From Desulfobacter latus (GTDB lineage: Bacteria; Desulfobacterota; Desulfobacteria; Desulfobacterales; Desulfobacteraceae): a stretch of DNA of 38,678 nucleotides. The DNA lies in assembly GCF_013389365.1 (NCBI RefSeq), contig NZ_JACADJ010000035.1, positions 1 through 38,678 of the forward strand, read 5' to 3'. Positions 1 to 9,667 of this stretch are shown one piece after another. The stretch's first letter is position 1, and the number at the start of each line of letters is the position of its first letter. The notes under the pieces are model-generated. The model made no database searches. It saw nothing but the letters and a program-made list of their open reading frames with translations, and was not told the origin of the DNA. The translations under genes were made by a program, and so were the position numbers.

Positions 1-236
1 GCTCGTAGTGCATCCGACAGGTTAGAACTGAGCTATACGCTTCGAGAGATAGGTGGTTCGCCGCTGACAGTCAATCAACCTGTTTAAGACCAATATCTAT
101 ATTTCTCTATGGAGTTGGTAACTATAGTTCTTAGAAATTTGTAACCTAATTTAAGAGTATAGGAATTTCCATCTCCCAGTACCCAGCACCCAGCACCTAA
201 CAGCCCGCCCAAAGGGCGCTAATTGAATGATCGAGC
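1..236. other. Non-coding left edge of the window
   Basis: No convincing gene, tRNA or rRNA is seen here. Positions 109-125 (ATGGAGTTGGTAACTAT) recur exactly at 25510-25526, in another A+T-rich intergenic stretch, so this is a short dispersed repeat of unknown meaning. The last 80 bases are a copy of the hairpin-plus-heptamer element described separately. What lies to the left of the window cannot be judged. Confidence 0.5.
147..226 (-). repeat. Hairpin-plus-heptamer repeat, copy 1
   Basis: The element has three parts. One end is conserved (AGTATAGGAATTTCC), the middle is a run of 7-bp units of the type CCCAGTA/CCCAGCA (about three here), and the other end is a small palindrome CGCCCAAAGGGCG next to CTAATT. 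Three further copies lie at 10496-10598, 20174-20285 and 29361-29476. This copy sits just beyond the stop codon of the EcsC-like gene. It has the fewest heptamers of the four. Confidence 0.85.
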
Positions 237-1004
237 TTAAGCCTTGATGTTCCGGAAACTTTCTGATAGCCATTCTGAAATCTTGCGTTCATCCACACCA
301 CTGAGGGCACGCAGGTTATCCTTAAAGGTTTTCATTTCCTCGGGCCCCCTTGTGAAATATACATTTGCTCGTTTTCCGATGATATATGTGGACAATACAT
401 TGGTGCTTGCCGAAGTGGCCATACCAATGACCGGAATAGCCTTTGAAAGCCATTTCCGTGCCCCAATTTCACCGACCTTATGTGACAAACTTTTTACCGC
501 CTTACCACTGATAGTATTGATGCCGGCACTCAGGCCCGTCACCGTAAGTAAGACCTCACTGCGCTCTTTCTCCGATAATTGTTTCCCATAGGCTTCAGCG
601 ATTTCCAACACAAGCTCGGAATGCATTTTCAGTGTGCTGCTGATATCAGCGACAAGTCCGACAGTCAGCGCCAAAGCCGTTCCCAGTCCCGGGATGACGC
701 TGGAGGCTGATGTTGTAACCCCAATGGCGGCTGTTTTCCGGCATTTGGCTTTTATCAGTTTTTCAACCACTTCGGCATCAGAAAGGCCCGGATATTTTTT
801 TTTCATATCCCGGGCTTGTTTAATTGCTTTATCCGGATTTACGCCACTGAATCGTTTAACCGAATAATTGAACAATTTTATAGCAGCCTTTTGCGCAAGT
901 CCCTTTGTCGGCATTTTGGCGTCTTGATCGACAGTATGTGCGACCATATCCTGTTCAAGTTTTTCGACAATGGCAAGCGCTTCGTTTTTGTTCTGTTTAA
1001 TCAT
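237..1004 (-). CDS. EcsC-family protein
   Basis: The 255-residue product has a basic, helical N-terminal half. Around residues 92-140 there is a glycine- and alanine-rich hydrophobic stretch with the pattern PGLGTALALTVGLVADI, followed by a helix ending in AEAYG. This pattern (PG..., AD..., then a YG at a helix end) is typical of the EcsC family (PF12787), whose biochemical role is not settled and which is often membrane associated. A second hydrophobic stretch (KAIPVIGMATSASTNVLSTY) follows at about 187-206. The gene is 82 bp downstream of holA on the same strand and may be the last gene of that operon. Assignment to EcsC is by pattern recognition; the function is unknown. Confidence 0.65.
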   Translation of the reverse strand: MIKQNKNEALAIVEKLEQDMVAHTVDQDAKMPTKGLAQKAAIKLFNYSVKRFSGVNPDKAIKQARDMKKKYPGLSDAEVVEKLIKAKCRKTAAIGVTTSASSVIPGLGTALALTVGLVADISSTLKMHSELVLEIAEAYGKQLSEKERSEVLLTVTGLSAGINTISGKAVKSLSHKVGEIGARKWLSKAIPVIGMATSASTNVLSTYIIGKRANVYFTRGPEEMKTFKDNLRALSGVDERKISEWLSESFRNIKA

Positions 1005-1086
1005 TGAATCACCTCATTACCGAACGTCACAACTCAATACATGGCATGTATTGAAATCGAAGTTAATCCACTTATTTTCCTGGGAA

Positions 1087-2346
1087 TCAATGCGCCCTGC
1101 GGCACAGAGCCATAATAAAATTTTCAAGCCCTGTGGCAGCGTCCCCCCCGGATGATTTAATACAATAATCAAGGTCGGCAAGCGCAGACAGTGCGTGTGT
1201 CAGTTCTTCCAGGGCAAAATTTTCAGATTTTAAAAAATTTTGAAATATAGGATAAGGATTTCTGGGATTGGGAGCCAGCAAAAGGTCATTGGCCGGCAGT
1301 TTGGCAGACTTATTTTTATCGTCCCCACCCATGAAAAGGCTTATGTTTTCTTCGTCCGCTTTCAAGGTCTTTGCATCCCAGTCAATCATTGCAGGTAAAA
1401 GCATTTGTTTGAACGCATTGAACGGCATATGTTTTAACGGTGGCCCCCCTGCTCTGCCCGTATTCAGACCCGTTGTGAAGCACTTGATGGCTAAAAGTTT
1501 TCTCGTCTGCTTTTCAAGGGTTTTTAAAATCTGCAACGGATGAAATCCGTCGGACAACAAGGCCGATAAAACGGTAAGTGCTTTGGAGGCATCCCGATCC
1601 ATTACCGCATTGGTCAGGGTAAATATGGGGTCCTTTTTATCTTTATGCACCACAGTCCCAATATCGGCCACAGATATTTGGTTTCGGCCCGCAGTATATG
1701 CCAAAAGTTTTTCAATGGCATTTGCAAATAACTCCGGATTAAAGCCTGTCTGATCCACAAGCGCTGCAAACACATCCGGGGCCATCTGTTTGCCGGTTTC
1801 CGACAACATCTGCCGGCTGATATCCCGCAGCACAGCCTGCTGTTCTTCGATGTCCGCTTTCCTGGCCCCTGTGGCAACAGTGCAGTCCACCACCAGCCCG
1901 TGTTCAAGGATAAGCTTGTATATCTTTTTTCTGCGGTCCGGCGTCCCCGTGGTAAACACAAGCACATGATTATCAGGGATGCCCTCTTCAACAAGGCGGA
2001 TCAAAATCTGAAGATCCGTTTCACTGTAGCTGATCTCACCGGCGGACGCTTTTATTAAAAAAAGCGGTGCATCCTTTACCGCAATGACTTTTCGGGTGCC
2101 CAGAAAAGAAAACGTACCGGCCTGTTCGGCGATCTCACCCACGGGTGTGGCTTTCCCGTCCAGGACATCAAGTGCGAACTGTTTTGACTCTCCTTTAAGC
2201 AGTACCGGAACCAGGGTATCCAAAGCATTGCGCACCAGAAAAGGTTCCCCGCAGATCAGCACGGTTTTGAGCGTATCGTCCTTTGACAGCGCGTCAAGTG
2301 TACCGGCAAGGGCCTTGTATGTAACCAGGTTGCTAGGGGCTGTCAT
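1087..2346 (-). CDS. holA: DNA polymerase III subunit delta
   Basis: This is the delta subunit of the clamp loader, which opens the beta sliding clamp during replication. The N-terminal pattern LICGEPFLVRNALDTLVP is the family's usual xxGEExFLxxxA motif. It is followed by an AAA+-like fold without a functional Walker A, as expected for delta, and a helical C-terminal domain (VMDRDASKALTVLSALLSDGFHPLQILKTLEKQTRKLL). At 419 residues it is longer than the E. coli protein; the extra length lies in a C-terminal insertion after about residue 340. The ATG lies inside the 3' end of lgt (14-nt overlap) and no good Shine-Dalgarno is seen, so translation is probably coupled to lgt. Confidence 0.9.
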   Translation of the reverse strand: MTAPSNLVTYKALAGTLDALSKDDTLKTVLICGEPFLVRNALDTLVPVLLKGESKQFALDVLDGKATPVGEIAEQAGTFSFLGTRKVIAVKDAPLFLIKASAGEISYSETDLQILIRLVEEGIPDNHVLVFTTGTPDRRKKIYKLILEHGLVVDCTVATGARKADIEEQQAVLRDISRQMLSETGKQMAPDVFAALVDQTGFNPELFANAIEKLLAYTAGRNQISVADIGTVVHKDKKDPIFTLTNAVMDRDASKALTVLSALLSDGFHPLQILKTLEKQTRKLLAIKCFTTGLNTGRAGGPPLKHMPFNAFKQMLLPAMIDWDAKTLKADEENISLFMGGDDKNKSAKLPANDLLLAPNPRNPYPIFQNFLKSENFALEELTHALSALADLDYCIKSSGGDAATGLENFIMALCRRAH

Positions 2347-3103
2347 GCCGGGATCTCAGCTTGATGATCATGAATATTAAAGCGATGCAGGAGACCAGCA
2401 ACCCGATGCCCTGGGACAGTGACAAAAAATCAAAAAAGAAATTCCCCCTGAAATCTCCCCTGAAAAATTCAATAATGGACCGGAACACGGAATAAAGCAT
2501 GATATAGCTTAAAAAAACCATGCCGTTGAAGCGTTTGCGCCGTTGTATGGCCAGAAGAATCAAAAAAAGAACAAAGTTGGCGGCAATCATATACAGCTGG
2601 GTGGGGTGCAAAGGGATATTCAGGGGGGCTAAGCTGTCCGGGTTGGTAAACGTTATGGCAATGGGCAACGAACACGGTTTGCCGTAACAGCATCCGGCAA
2701 AAAGGCAGCCGAAACGGCCCACGGAATGTCCTAATGCAAGGCCGGGAGATAAAACATCGGCGGTTTTCCAGATATCCATTTTTTTGATGCGTAAAAATAT
2801 AATAGCCCCAAGGGTGCCGCCGAGAAAGCCCCCGAAAAAAACCAGACCACCGTTCCAGATTTTAAAAATATCAAGAAAATTATCCCTGTAGGTGTTGAGA
2901 TTAATCAGCACATAAAGCATACGGGCACCGGCAAGGGCGCTGATCAAAACCGTAAAAAAAAGATCTGATACGATTTGATCCGGAACACCATAAAATCTTG
3001 CATTTCGTTTTGTGAACCAGATGGCAATAATAAAACCTAAGGCCACGAAAAAACCATAAGTATAAAGCTTCAGACCACCGATCTGAAGAAGAATCGGATG
3101 CAT
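2333..3103 (-). CDS. lgt: Prolipoprotein diacylglyceryl transferase
   Basis: This integral membrane enzyme transfers diacylglycerol from phosphatidylglycerol to the lipobox cysteine of prolipoproteins, the first step of lipoprotein maturation. The 256-residue product shows several membrane segments, the HSVGRFGCLFAGCCYG signature (the arginine- and glycine-rich Lgt motif in its cysteine-bearing variant) and the conserved HPTQLY motif at about residues 165-170. The usual length for the family is about 260-290. It lies 9 bp downstream of lspA, so the two lipoprotein-processing enzymes are co-transcribed, which is uncommon enough to support the operon reading. The ATG at 3101-3103 gives the expected short MHPILLQIGGLKLYTYG start. 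Confidence 0.95.
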   Translation of the reverse strand: MHPILLQIGGLKLYTYGFFVALGFIIAIWFTKRNARFYGVPDQIVSDLFFTVLISALAGARMLYVLINLNTYRDNFLDIFKIWNGGLVFFGGFLGGTLGAIIFLRIKKMDIWKTADVLSPGLALGHSVGRFGCLFAGCCYGKPCSLPIAITFTNPDSLAPLNIPLHPTQLYMIAANFVLFLILLAIQRRKRFNGMVFLSYIMLYSVFRSIIEFFRGDFRGNFFFDFLSLSQGIGLLVSCIALIFMIIKLRSRHDSP

Positions 3104-3112
3104 GGGTACCCC

Positions 3113-3607
3113 TTATATTTCAGGCAGTTTGTTGAATATTACGTGGTAAATTAATATACCCATTCCAATGGTAATGGCTGAATCCGCAATATTGAAGGCC
3201 GGCCAGTGAAGGGTGCCGACATAAAAATCCAGAAAATCCACCACTTTGCCAAACCGGAACCGGTCAAGCAGATTTCCCAAGGCACCACCAAAGATCAGGG
3301 CCAGGCCATAGGATAGAAAAATGTGGGAGTCGGCTGTTTTCCGGTAAAGCCAGAGTACGAACAGGGCAACCCCGGAGGATAAAAATAGAAAAATGAATTT
3401 TCTGATCCCGGGGGACTGTTCGGCAAAAAAACCGAATGCCCCGCCGGGATTAAGTATATGGGTGATGTTAAAAAAGTGATCCATCACCACAATATGGGCG
3501 TGCAGCGGCAAATGTCTTACAATAAGCCATTTGGTGATCTGGTCCAGCAAAAGAACACAGATACTGACCAGGACAAGTCGCCGCATGGGTGTTAAAAAAC
3601 CGGTCAT
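3113..3607 (-). CDS. lspA: Lipoprotein signal peptidase II
   Basis: This aspartic membrane protease cleaves the signal peptide from diacylglyceryl-modified prolipoproteins. The 164-residue protein has four hydrophobic segments and the family motifs NPGGAFGF, GNLLDR (first catalytic Asp) and FNIADS (second catalytic Asp). Its ATG overlaps the ileS stop codon by one base (TGATG), so translation is coupled; ileS-lspA is a classical gene pair in bacteria. With lgt directly downstream, the operon holds both enzymes needed to make mature diacylated lipoproteins, such as the OmpA-like and lipocalin lipoproteins elsewhere in this window. Confidence 0.97.
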   Translation of the reverse strand: MTGFLTPMRRLVLVSICVLLLDQITKWLIVRHLPLHAHIVVMDHFFNITHILNPGGAFGFFAEQSPGIRKFIFLFLSSGVALFVLWLYRKTADSHIFLSYGLALIFGGALGNLLDRFRFGKVVDFLDFYVGTLHWPAFNIADSAITIGMGILIYHVIFNKLPEI

Positions 3608-6405
3608 CAGCCCAGAATGGCTTTAAGGGCCTGGGTGCAACGGGGACAGGTCGTGGGATGCTCCGGATCAGTTCCCAGATGCTCATCAAACCGCCAGCAC
3701 CGTTCACATTTTTCACCGGACGCTTTTGACACTTTTATGGCAAGGTCGTCAATCTCTTTTCCCTGGTAAATATCGCCGCCGTCCAGGGAGTCCACCACCC
3801 GGGCGTCGGATACGATAAAAATATCATTGAGATCAACAGCCAAAGATGCCACCTGGGCTTCAAGGTCGCCCTGGGGCAGTTTGATTTCAACGGCGGCATC
3901 CAGGGGATGGCCGATGAGTTTGGCTGTTCTTGCCTCTTCCAGGGCCTTGGTAACTTCTGCCCGCAATGCCCGGATATTTTCCCACTTGGCCGCAAGGTCC
4001 CTGTTCTCAAGGGTATCATCAATGCTGACCATATCTTCCATGTGAACACTCTCTTTTCGGCCGTCACCCAGGGGCATGTGGGTATAAATCTCTTCAGCCG
4101 TAAAGGGCAGGATCGGTGCCATGATTTTTACCAGAGCATCCAGTATCATAAACATAACGGTCTGGGCATCTTTACGGGTATCTGAATTTTCAGGGCTTGT
4201 GTAAACACGATCCTTGATAATATCCAGATAAAAGGAGGAGAGATCCACCACGCAAAAGTTATGAAGGGTATGATAAATTACATGAAATTCATAGGCATCA
4301 TAGGCGGCCCGGCACCGTTTTACCACATCATGCAGGCGGTGGAGGATGAACCGGTCCAGCTCGGCCATATTTTCAATGGGTCTGATCTGGGACGGGTCAA
4401 ACCCGGTAAAGTTACCTAAAAGAAACCGGCAGGTATTTCTGATTCTTCTGTAGGCATCCGAGAGCTGCTTGATGATGTTATCGGAAATGCTGACATCCCC
4501 GCGGTAATCCGCTGACGCCGCCCAAAGGCGTAATACGTCGGCACCATACTGCTTGATCACCTTGTCCGGGGCCACAACATTGCCCACGGATTTGGACATT
4601 TTATGGCCTTTTTCATCGACCACAAACCCGTGGGTGAGTACGGCCTTATACGGGGCATGGCCGGTTCTGCCCACAGCGGTCAACAGTGAAGAATGGAACC
4701 ATCCGCGATGCTGGTCAGAGCCTTCAAGGTACATGTCCGCCGGACGTTGCAGCCCCTCTCTTTCCTCCAACACGGCAGCATGGCTGACACCTGAGTCAAA
4801 CCACACATCAAGAATATTTTGATCTTTGGTAAACGTGGTTGAACCGCAATCATCGCACACCGCACCCTCAGGCATCAGGTATTGGGCATCTTTTTCAAAC
4901 CAGATGTCCGAAGAAAATTCAGTAAAAAGTTCATGGATACGGTCCACGGACGCCCGGGTCACATACACCTTTTTGCACTTGGTGCAGTGAAATACAGGGA
5001 TGGGAACCCCCCAGGAGCGCTGGCGGGACAGACACCAGTCCGGCCGGTGTTCAATCATGGAATAGATACGCTCCCTGCCCCAGGACGGAATCCAGTGGAC
5101 ATTGTTGATTTCATCAAGGGCTTTTTGCCGCAGCGCCAATTTGTCCATGGAGAGAAACCACTGGGGGGTGGCCCGGTAAATAACCGGCTTTTTACAGCGC
5201 CAGCAGTGGGGATAGGAATGGGACATGTTTTCCTGCTTGAGCAGCGCCCCGTTTTCTTCCAGGGTTTTATTGATTTCAGCATTGGCCTTAAAAATAAACT
5301 GGCCCTCAAACCGCTCAACCCCCTGGGAAAAGGTTCCGTTGTCTTCCACAGGCGAATAACACTCCAGACCATAGCGTTTCCCTGCAATATGGTCATCGGC
5401 ACCGTGACCCGGGGCCGTATGCACACAGCCGGTTCCGGCCTCAAGGGTGACGTGATCCCCCAGAATAATCAGCGACGTCCTGTCATAAAAGGGATGGCGG
5501 CAGTTGCGATTTTCAAGGTCTTTTGCAGACAGGTCGGCAACGATGGCATAATCTTCTATGCCAAATTCGCCCATTACATGCGCCACAAGTTCCTTGGCCA
5601 TGATCAAAATGCCCTGGTTTTGTGTTTTAACCGCCGCATAAATAAAATCAGGATGCAGACAGACACCCAGATTGGCCGGCAAAGTCCAGGGGGTCGTGGT
5701 CCAAATGACAACAGAGACGGTTTCTCCGCCTGCATCAAAAAGATCTTTGATATCATCCGTTACAGGGAATTTAACATAAATGGACGGGGAGGTATGATCG
5801 TGGTACTCAATTTCAGCTTCAGCCAGCGCGGTGTTGCAGTTGCAGCACCAGTAGATGGGTTTTTTGCCCAGGAACATATCCCCTGACAGGCCGAATTCAC
5901 CGCACTCTTTGGCGATGCGTGCTTCATAGGGATAGTTCATGGTCAGATAAGGCGCATCCCACTCCCCTGCGACCCCAAAGCGTTTAAACTCTTCTCTCTG
6001 GATATCCACAAAGGATGCGGCATAGGCCCGGCACTCCCGGCGTACCTGCACCGGTGTCATATCTTTTTTCTTTTTACCCAGCTTTTTGTCCACATTGTGT
6101 TCAATGGGCAGGCCGTGGCAGTCCCAGCCCGGGACATACGGTGCGTTAAAACCGCACATCTGCCGGGAGCGGACGATAATATCCTTTAATATTTTGTTGA
6201 TGGCATGGCCCATGTGAAGATGGCCGTTGGCATAAGGCGGACCGTCATGGAGAATAAAAAGGGGCTTGTCCTTGGATTGTTCCCGCAGTTTTTTATATAT
6301 TTTCTTCTGCTCCCAGGCTTTGATCATCTCAGGTTCACGCTGGGGCAGGTTGGCCTTCATTGCAAATTTGGTAGAAGGCAGGTTCAGTGTTTTTTTATAA
6401 TCCAT
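3607..6405 (-). CDS. ileS: Isoleucyl-tRNA synthetase
   Basis: This class I synthetase charges tRNA-Ile and edits misactivated valine. The protein (932 residues from the start chosen) has the HIGH motif as HLHMGH near residue 65, an intact editing (CP1) domain with [10 protein letters not shown], the KMSKS signature (KMSKSVGN) and a C-terminal zinc ribbon with four cysteines (CERCW...CPRC) as in the bacterial type. I start at the ATG at 6405 ([12 protein letters not shown]), which matches the family N-terminus and has purine-rich AAGGA and TTAGGA just upstream. An in-frame TTG at 6444 would add 13 residues without homology to the family. It is the first gene of the ileS-lspA-lgt-holA run. Confidence 0.97.
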   Translation of the reverse strand: MDYKKTLNLPSTKFAMKANLPQREPEMIKAWEQKKIYKKLREQSKDKPLFILHDGPPYANGHLHMGHAINKILKDIIVRSRQMCGFNAPYVPGWDCHGLPIEHNVDKKLGKKKKDMTPVQVRRECRAYAASFVDIQREEFKRFGVAGEWDAPYLTMNYPYEARIAKECGEFGLSGDMFLGKKPIYWCCNCNTALAEAEIEYHDHTSPSIYVKFPVTDDIKDLFDAGGETVSVVIWTTTPWTLPANLGVCLHPDFIYAAVKTQNQGILIMAKELVAHVMGEFGIEDYAIVADLSAKDLENRNCRHPFYDRTSLIILGDHVTLEAGTGCVHTAPGHGADDHIAGKRYGLECYSPVEDNGTFSQGVERFEGQFIFKANAEINKTLEENGALLKQENMSHSYPHCWRCKKPVIYRATPQWFLSMDKLALRQKALDEINNVHWIPSWGRERIYSMIEHRPDWCLSRQRSWGVPIPVFHCTKCKKVYVTRASVDRIHELFTEFSSDIWFEKDAQYLMPEGAVCDDCGSTTFTKDQNILDVWFDSGVSHAAVLEEREGLQRPADMYLEGSDQHRGWFHSSLLTAVGRTGHAPYKAVLTHGFVVDEKGHKMSKSVGNVVAPDKVIKQYGADVLRLWAASADYRGDVSISDNIIKQLSDAYRRIRNTCRFLLGNFTGFDPSQIRPIENMAELDRFILHRLHDVVKRCRAAYDAYEFHVIYHTLHNFCVVDLSSFYLDIIKDRVYTSPENSDTRKDAQTVMFMILDALVKIMAPILPFTAEEIYTHMPLGDGRKESVHMEDMVSIDDTLENRDLAAKWENIRALRAEVTKALEEARTAKLIGHPLDAAVEIKLPQGDLEAQVASLAVDLNDIFIVSDARVVDSLDGGDIYQGKEIDDLAIKVSKASGEKCERCWRFDEHLGTDPEHPTTCPRCTQALKAILG

Positions 6406-6592
6406 TATTCCTAAATTCCTTTTGCCTTTCGAATGCGGTTTCAAGTCTTATATTAAAGTCAAAACAACTTATTGAATTACTTCTATATTTCTTTGTGGGT
6501 TGCGTCCGGGGGGAGGTGATAAACCCGGTCAGCCCATGCCTGTTGTTATCAAACTTTTCTTTGTAATGGCAGCAAAGGGAAAAGTCAAGAAT

Positions 6593-7234
6593 TTAGCGGA
6601 ATTTAAGAATAACCACAAACCGTTGGGCATCGACAAAAGGCAGGCTATACGTTTCATGTATAATATGAAACTGCTTCTGAAGTTCAGGCGTAATCTCTTC
6701 CAGGGCATGCGCCCCTTTCAGGGCATAAATCCTGCCGCCGGGTGCCAGCAGAGGACCGGCAAGTGCTGCAAGTTTTCCAAGATCCGCAAAGCCTCTAGCT
6801 GTTACTGCATCATACATTTGGAAATGCTTAGGATATTTGGGAAGGTCTTCCACCCTTGCGTGTACCGCGCGGATGTTGTCAAGCTTTAAAGTGCGTACCA
6901 CATGGTTTAAAAAGCTCACCTTTTTTCTCACCGCATCCACCATGGTCATATCCAGATCCGGGCAGATTACTTTCATGGGAACGGCAGGAAATCCCGCACC
7001 GGAACCGATATCCATGACCCGTGCCGGCCGCTCCAGAAAACTTGCTGCAGCCAGCGCATCAGCAAAATGTTTATATGCCACATGCCGGATATCCGTTATG
7101 GCGGTCAGATTCATTTTGGTATTCCAGTGCATTAATTCCCGGGCATGGGCAACCAGCAAACCCGTCTGGTCCGGTGACAATTTCAACCCAAGAACATCAG
7201 TACCTTTTTTAAGGCAACGGCAAAATTCCTTCAT
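6593..7234 (-). CDS. rsmG: 16S rRNA (guanine527-N7)-methyltransferase
   Basis: This SAM-dependent enzyme methylates G527 of 16S rRNA in the 530 loop; it was formerly called GidB. The 213-residue protein has the Rossmann SAM motif VMDIGSGAGFPAVPMKV at about residues 69-85, the acidic end of strand 2 (MVDAVRKKVSFL) and the TARGFADL motif, which are all typical of RsmG. The length is normal. It lies 187 bp upstream of ileS on the same strand; that gap holds no gene. It diverges from fusA across an A+T-rich region. The ATG at 7232-7234 is used. Confidence 0.95.
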   Translation of the reverse strand: MKEFCRCLKKGTDVLGLKLSPDQTGLLVAHARELMHWNTKMNLTAITDIRHVAYKHFADALAAASFLERPARVMDIGSGAGFPAVPMKVICPDLDMTMVDAVRKKVSFLNHVVRTLKLDNIRAVHARVEDLPKYPKHFQMYDAVTARGFADLGKLAALAGPLLAPGGRIYALKGAHALEEITPELQKQFHIIHETYSLPFVDAQRFVVILKFR

Positions 7235-7553
7235 TTATATGTACAACCCATTATTTTTTTGAAAATGCACCTTGATCGGCCCTATCCATCCTCGCCATAA
7301 AGCTAAAAATTTACGATCAATCTTATAATCTGCCTTCATGAAATTCAATAATAAAAAATATCAATTATAATTGATTCTATTAATAAAATAGTGTATTTTA
7401 TTTCTCTTTATTTTATTTGACATTTTAAATTCTAAAAAAATTTAACAAGATCATAATAAAACTATAGTATGAAACATGAGGGCTGCGCCTTTGGCAATGG
7501 TCGCGCTTAATATTGGTTTCAAAGGATTTTTTTATTTTTAAGGACAAAACAAA
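7235..7553. other. A+T-rich divergent intergenic region (rsmG / fusA)
   Basis: This 319-bp stretch has no gene. It is strongly A+T-rich from about 7335 to 7460 and must hold the outward promoters for rsmG and fusA. A TTGACA at 7417-7422 could be a -35 box for fusA, but the matching -10 is poor, so no promoter is called. A clear ribosome binding site (AAGGA at about 7540) precedes the fusA ATG at 7554. No riboswitch or hairpin was recognised. Confidence 0.5.
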
Positions 7554-9641
7554 ATGATCAGAGATCTTGAACGGGTAAGAAATATTGGAATCAGTGCCCA
7601 TATTGATTCCGGTAAAACCACGCTTACTGAAAGGATTCTTTTTTATACAAACCGAATCCATAAAATCAACGAAGTCAGGGGCAAAGACGGCACTGGTGCG
7701 GTCATGGATTCCATGGAACTGGAAAAGGAAAGGGGCATTACCATTGCTTCTGCGGCCACCCATTGTGAATGGAACAACCATGCCGTTAATATTATTGACA
7801 CACCGGGCCATGTGGATTTTACTGTGGAGGTGGAACGGTCCCTGCGGGTTCTGGACGGTGTTGTTCTTATTCTTTGCTCGGTATCCGGGGTACAGTCCCA
7901 GTCCATTACCGTTGACCAGCAGATGAAACGCTACGAAGTGCCCTGTATTGCGTTTGTCAATAAATGCGACCGTTCCGGCGCCAACCCGCTGAAAGTATGC
8001 GGGCAGCTTAAAGATAAACTCGGCCATAATTCCGTGATGCTTCAGCTTCCCATAGGCCTTGAAGATAAGCATGAGGGCATTATTGACCTTGTTAAAATGA
8101 AAGCCTGTTATTTTGAAGGCGACAGCGGGGAACGAATGGTTGAAGCCGACATCCCTGCCGAACTTAAAAATGATGCCGATACAGCCAGGGAAGAGATGAT
8201 CGATGCGGTGTCCCTGTTCTCCGAAGAACTGACGGACGCTATTCTTGAGGAAGGAGAAATTACCGAAGAGATGATCATGTCTGCGGTCAGGACCGGCACC
8301 ATTGCCCGGGAGATGACCCCTGTGTTTCTGGGTTCAGCCTACAAAAATAAAGGGGTTCAGCCGTTGCTGAATGCGGTTCTCGATTACCTGCCCTGCCCGT
8401 TGGATATTAAAAATGAAGCCATTGATCTGGACAATAACGAAGAAGCTGTTATTCTGGATAGCGACTTTGACAAACCCACCGTGGCGCTGGCCTTTAAGCT
8501 GGAAGACGGGCAGTATGGTCAGCTGACCTATATCCGTGTTTACCAAGGCTGTGTGAATAAGGGAGACACCTTGATCAACGCCAGGGATCATAAAAAGGTC
8601 AAAATCGGTCGTCTCATCCGTATGCACTCCAACCAGATGGAAGATGTGGATGCGATCCCGGCCGGTCATATCGGTGCCATATTCGGTATTGACTGTGCAT
8701 CGGGCGACACCTTTGTTTCACCGGACGTCAACTACTCCATGATGTCCATGCACGTCATGGACCCGGTTATCTCTTTGTCCATTACGCCGAAGGATAACAA
8801 AGCCCAGATCAATATGTCCAAGGCTTTAAACAGATTTACCAAAGAAGATCCTACATTCAAGACCTATGTGGACCATGAAACCGGCGATACAATTATCCAG
8901 GGTATGGGCGAACTTCATTTAGAAGTTTATGTGGAGCGCATGAAACGTGAATACAAAGCCGAGGTTACCACAGGCCAGCCCAGGGTGGCTTACAGAGAAA
9001 CTATTACCCGAAAAGCGCCGTTTAATTATACCCATAAAAAACAGACCGGTGGTGCCGGCCAGTTCGGCCGGGTGGCAGGGTTTATTGAACCCACTGAAGA
9101 AGAATTTGAATTTGTAAACAAGATCACCGGTGGCCGTATTCCCACCCAGTATATTCCGGCCTGTGAAAAAGGTTTTGAGAGCTGCCTTGTAAAGGGTCCC
9201 AGCCTTGAGTTCCCGGTAACCGGCATCAAGGTCTCCTTGGAAGACGGTGCCTACCATGCCGTTGACTCATCTGAGATGGCATTTCAGTCAGCCGCCCGCG
9301 GCGGTTTTCTTGAGGCTTACAACAAAGCAAAACCTGTTATCATGGAACCCATTATGAAGGTGGTTATTGAAACCCCTAATGAATTCCAAGGTGCCTGCAT
9401 GGGGCTGATCAACCAGCGACGCGGCATTATCCAGGGCTCCCAGGAGGAAGGAACCATGTCGGTTATTGAATCGCAGGTTCCGCTGTCCGACATGTTCGGT
9501 TTTTCAACGGTTTTAAGATCCGGCACCCAGGGCAAGGCCCAGTTTACAATGGAATTTTCTTCCTATAAACAGGCACCCCAATCTGTTGCAGACGAAATTG
9601 CCAAGAGAAAAGCCGAAGAAAAAGCAGCCAAAAACAAATAA
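7554..9641 (+). CDS. fusA: Translation elongation factor G (spd/mitochondrial EFG1-like)
   Basis: This GTPase drives translocation of the ribosome and/or ribosome recycling. The 695-residue protein has the full G-motif set: AHIDSGKT at residues 15-22, RGIT at 60-63, DTPGH at 82-86 and NKCD at 136-139. It also has domains II-V and the expected C-terminal EF-G fold ([19 protein letters not shown]). The segment HIDSGKTT...[21 protein letters not shown] resembles mitochondrial EFG1 and the bacterial spdEFG branch more than the common bacterial EF-G (which has HIDAGKTT and G..HEG.A.MDWM). It does not sit with rpsL/rpsG/tuf, which also suggests it may be one of two EF-G copies in this organism. The subtype is inferred from memory of the families. 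Confidence 0.93.
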   Translation: MIRDLERVRNIGISAHIDSGKTTLTERILFYTNRIHKINEVRGKDGTGAVMDSMELEKERGITIASAATHCEWNNHAVNIIDTPGHVDFTVEVERSLRVLDGVVLILCSVSGVQSQSITVDQQMKRYEVPCIAFVNKCDRSGANPLKVCGQLKDKLGHNSVMLQLPIGLEDKHEGIIDLVKMKACYFEGDSGERMVEADIPAELKNDADTAREEMIDAVSLFSEELTDAILEEGEITEEMIMSAVRTGTIAREMTPVFLGSAYKNKGVQPLLNAVLDYLPCPLDIKNEAIDLDNNEEAVILDSDFDKPTVALAFKLEDGQYGQLTYIRVYQGCVNKGDTLINARDHKKVKIGRLIRMHSNQMEDVDAIPAGHIGAIFGIDCASGDTFVSPDVNYSMMSMHVMDPVISLSITPKDNKAQINMSKALNRFTKEDPTFKTYVDHETGDTIIQGMGELHLEVYVERMKREYKAEVTTGQPRVAYRETITRKAPFNYTHKKQTGGAGQFGRVAGFIEPTEEEFEFVNKITGGRIPTQYIPACEKGFESCLVKGPSLEFPVTGIKVSLEDGAYHAVDSSEMAFQSAARGGFLEAYNKAKPVIMEPIMKVVIETPNEFQGACMGLINQRRGIIQGSQEEGTMSVIESQVPLSDMFGFSTVLRSGTQGKAQFTMEFSSYKQAPQSVADEIAKRKAEEKAAKNK

Positions 9642-9667
9642 GATCTTTTTGATATAAGAGAGGAAAT

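Noticed and set aside
1-90. tRNA-like or rRNA-like sequence at the left edge
   Set aside because: No cloverleaf, CCA end or conserved rRNA segment could be found on either strand.
4882-5886. Plus-strand open frame of 334 codons opposite ileS
   Set aside because: It is antisense to a certain ileS, has no recognisable domain, and looks like a composition effect.
6406-6444. TTG start of ileS
   Set aside because: It adds 13 residues absent from the family. The ATG at 6405 gives the standard N-terminus.
7425-8072. Minus-strand open frame of 215 codons overlapping fusA
   Set aside because: It is antisense to the conserved GTPase domain of EF-G, with no recognisable domain.
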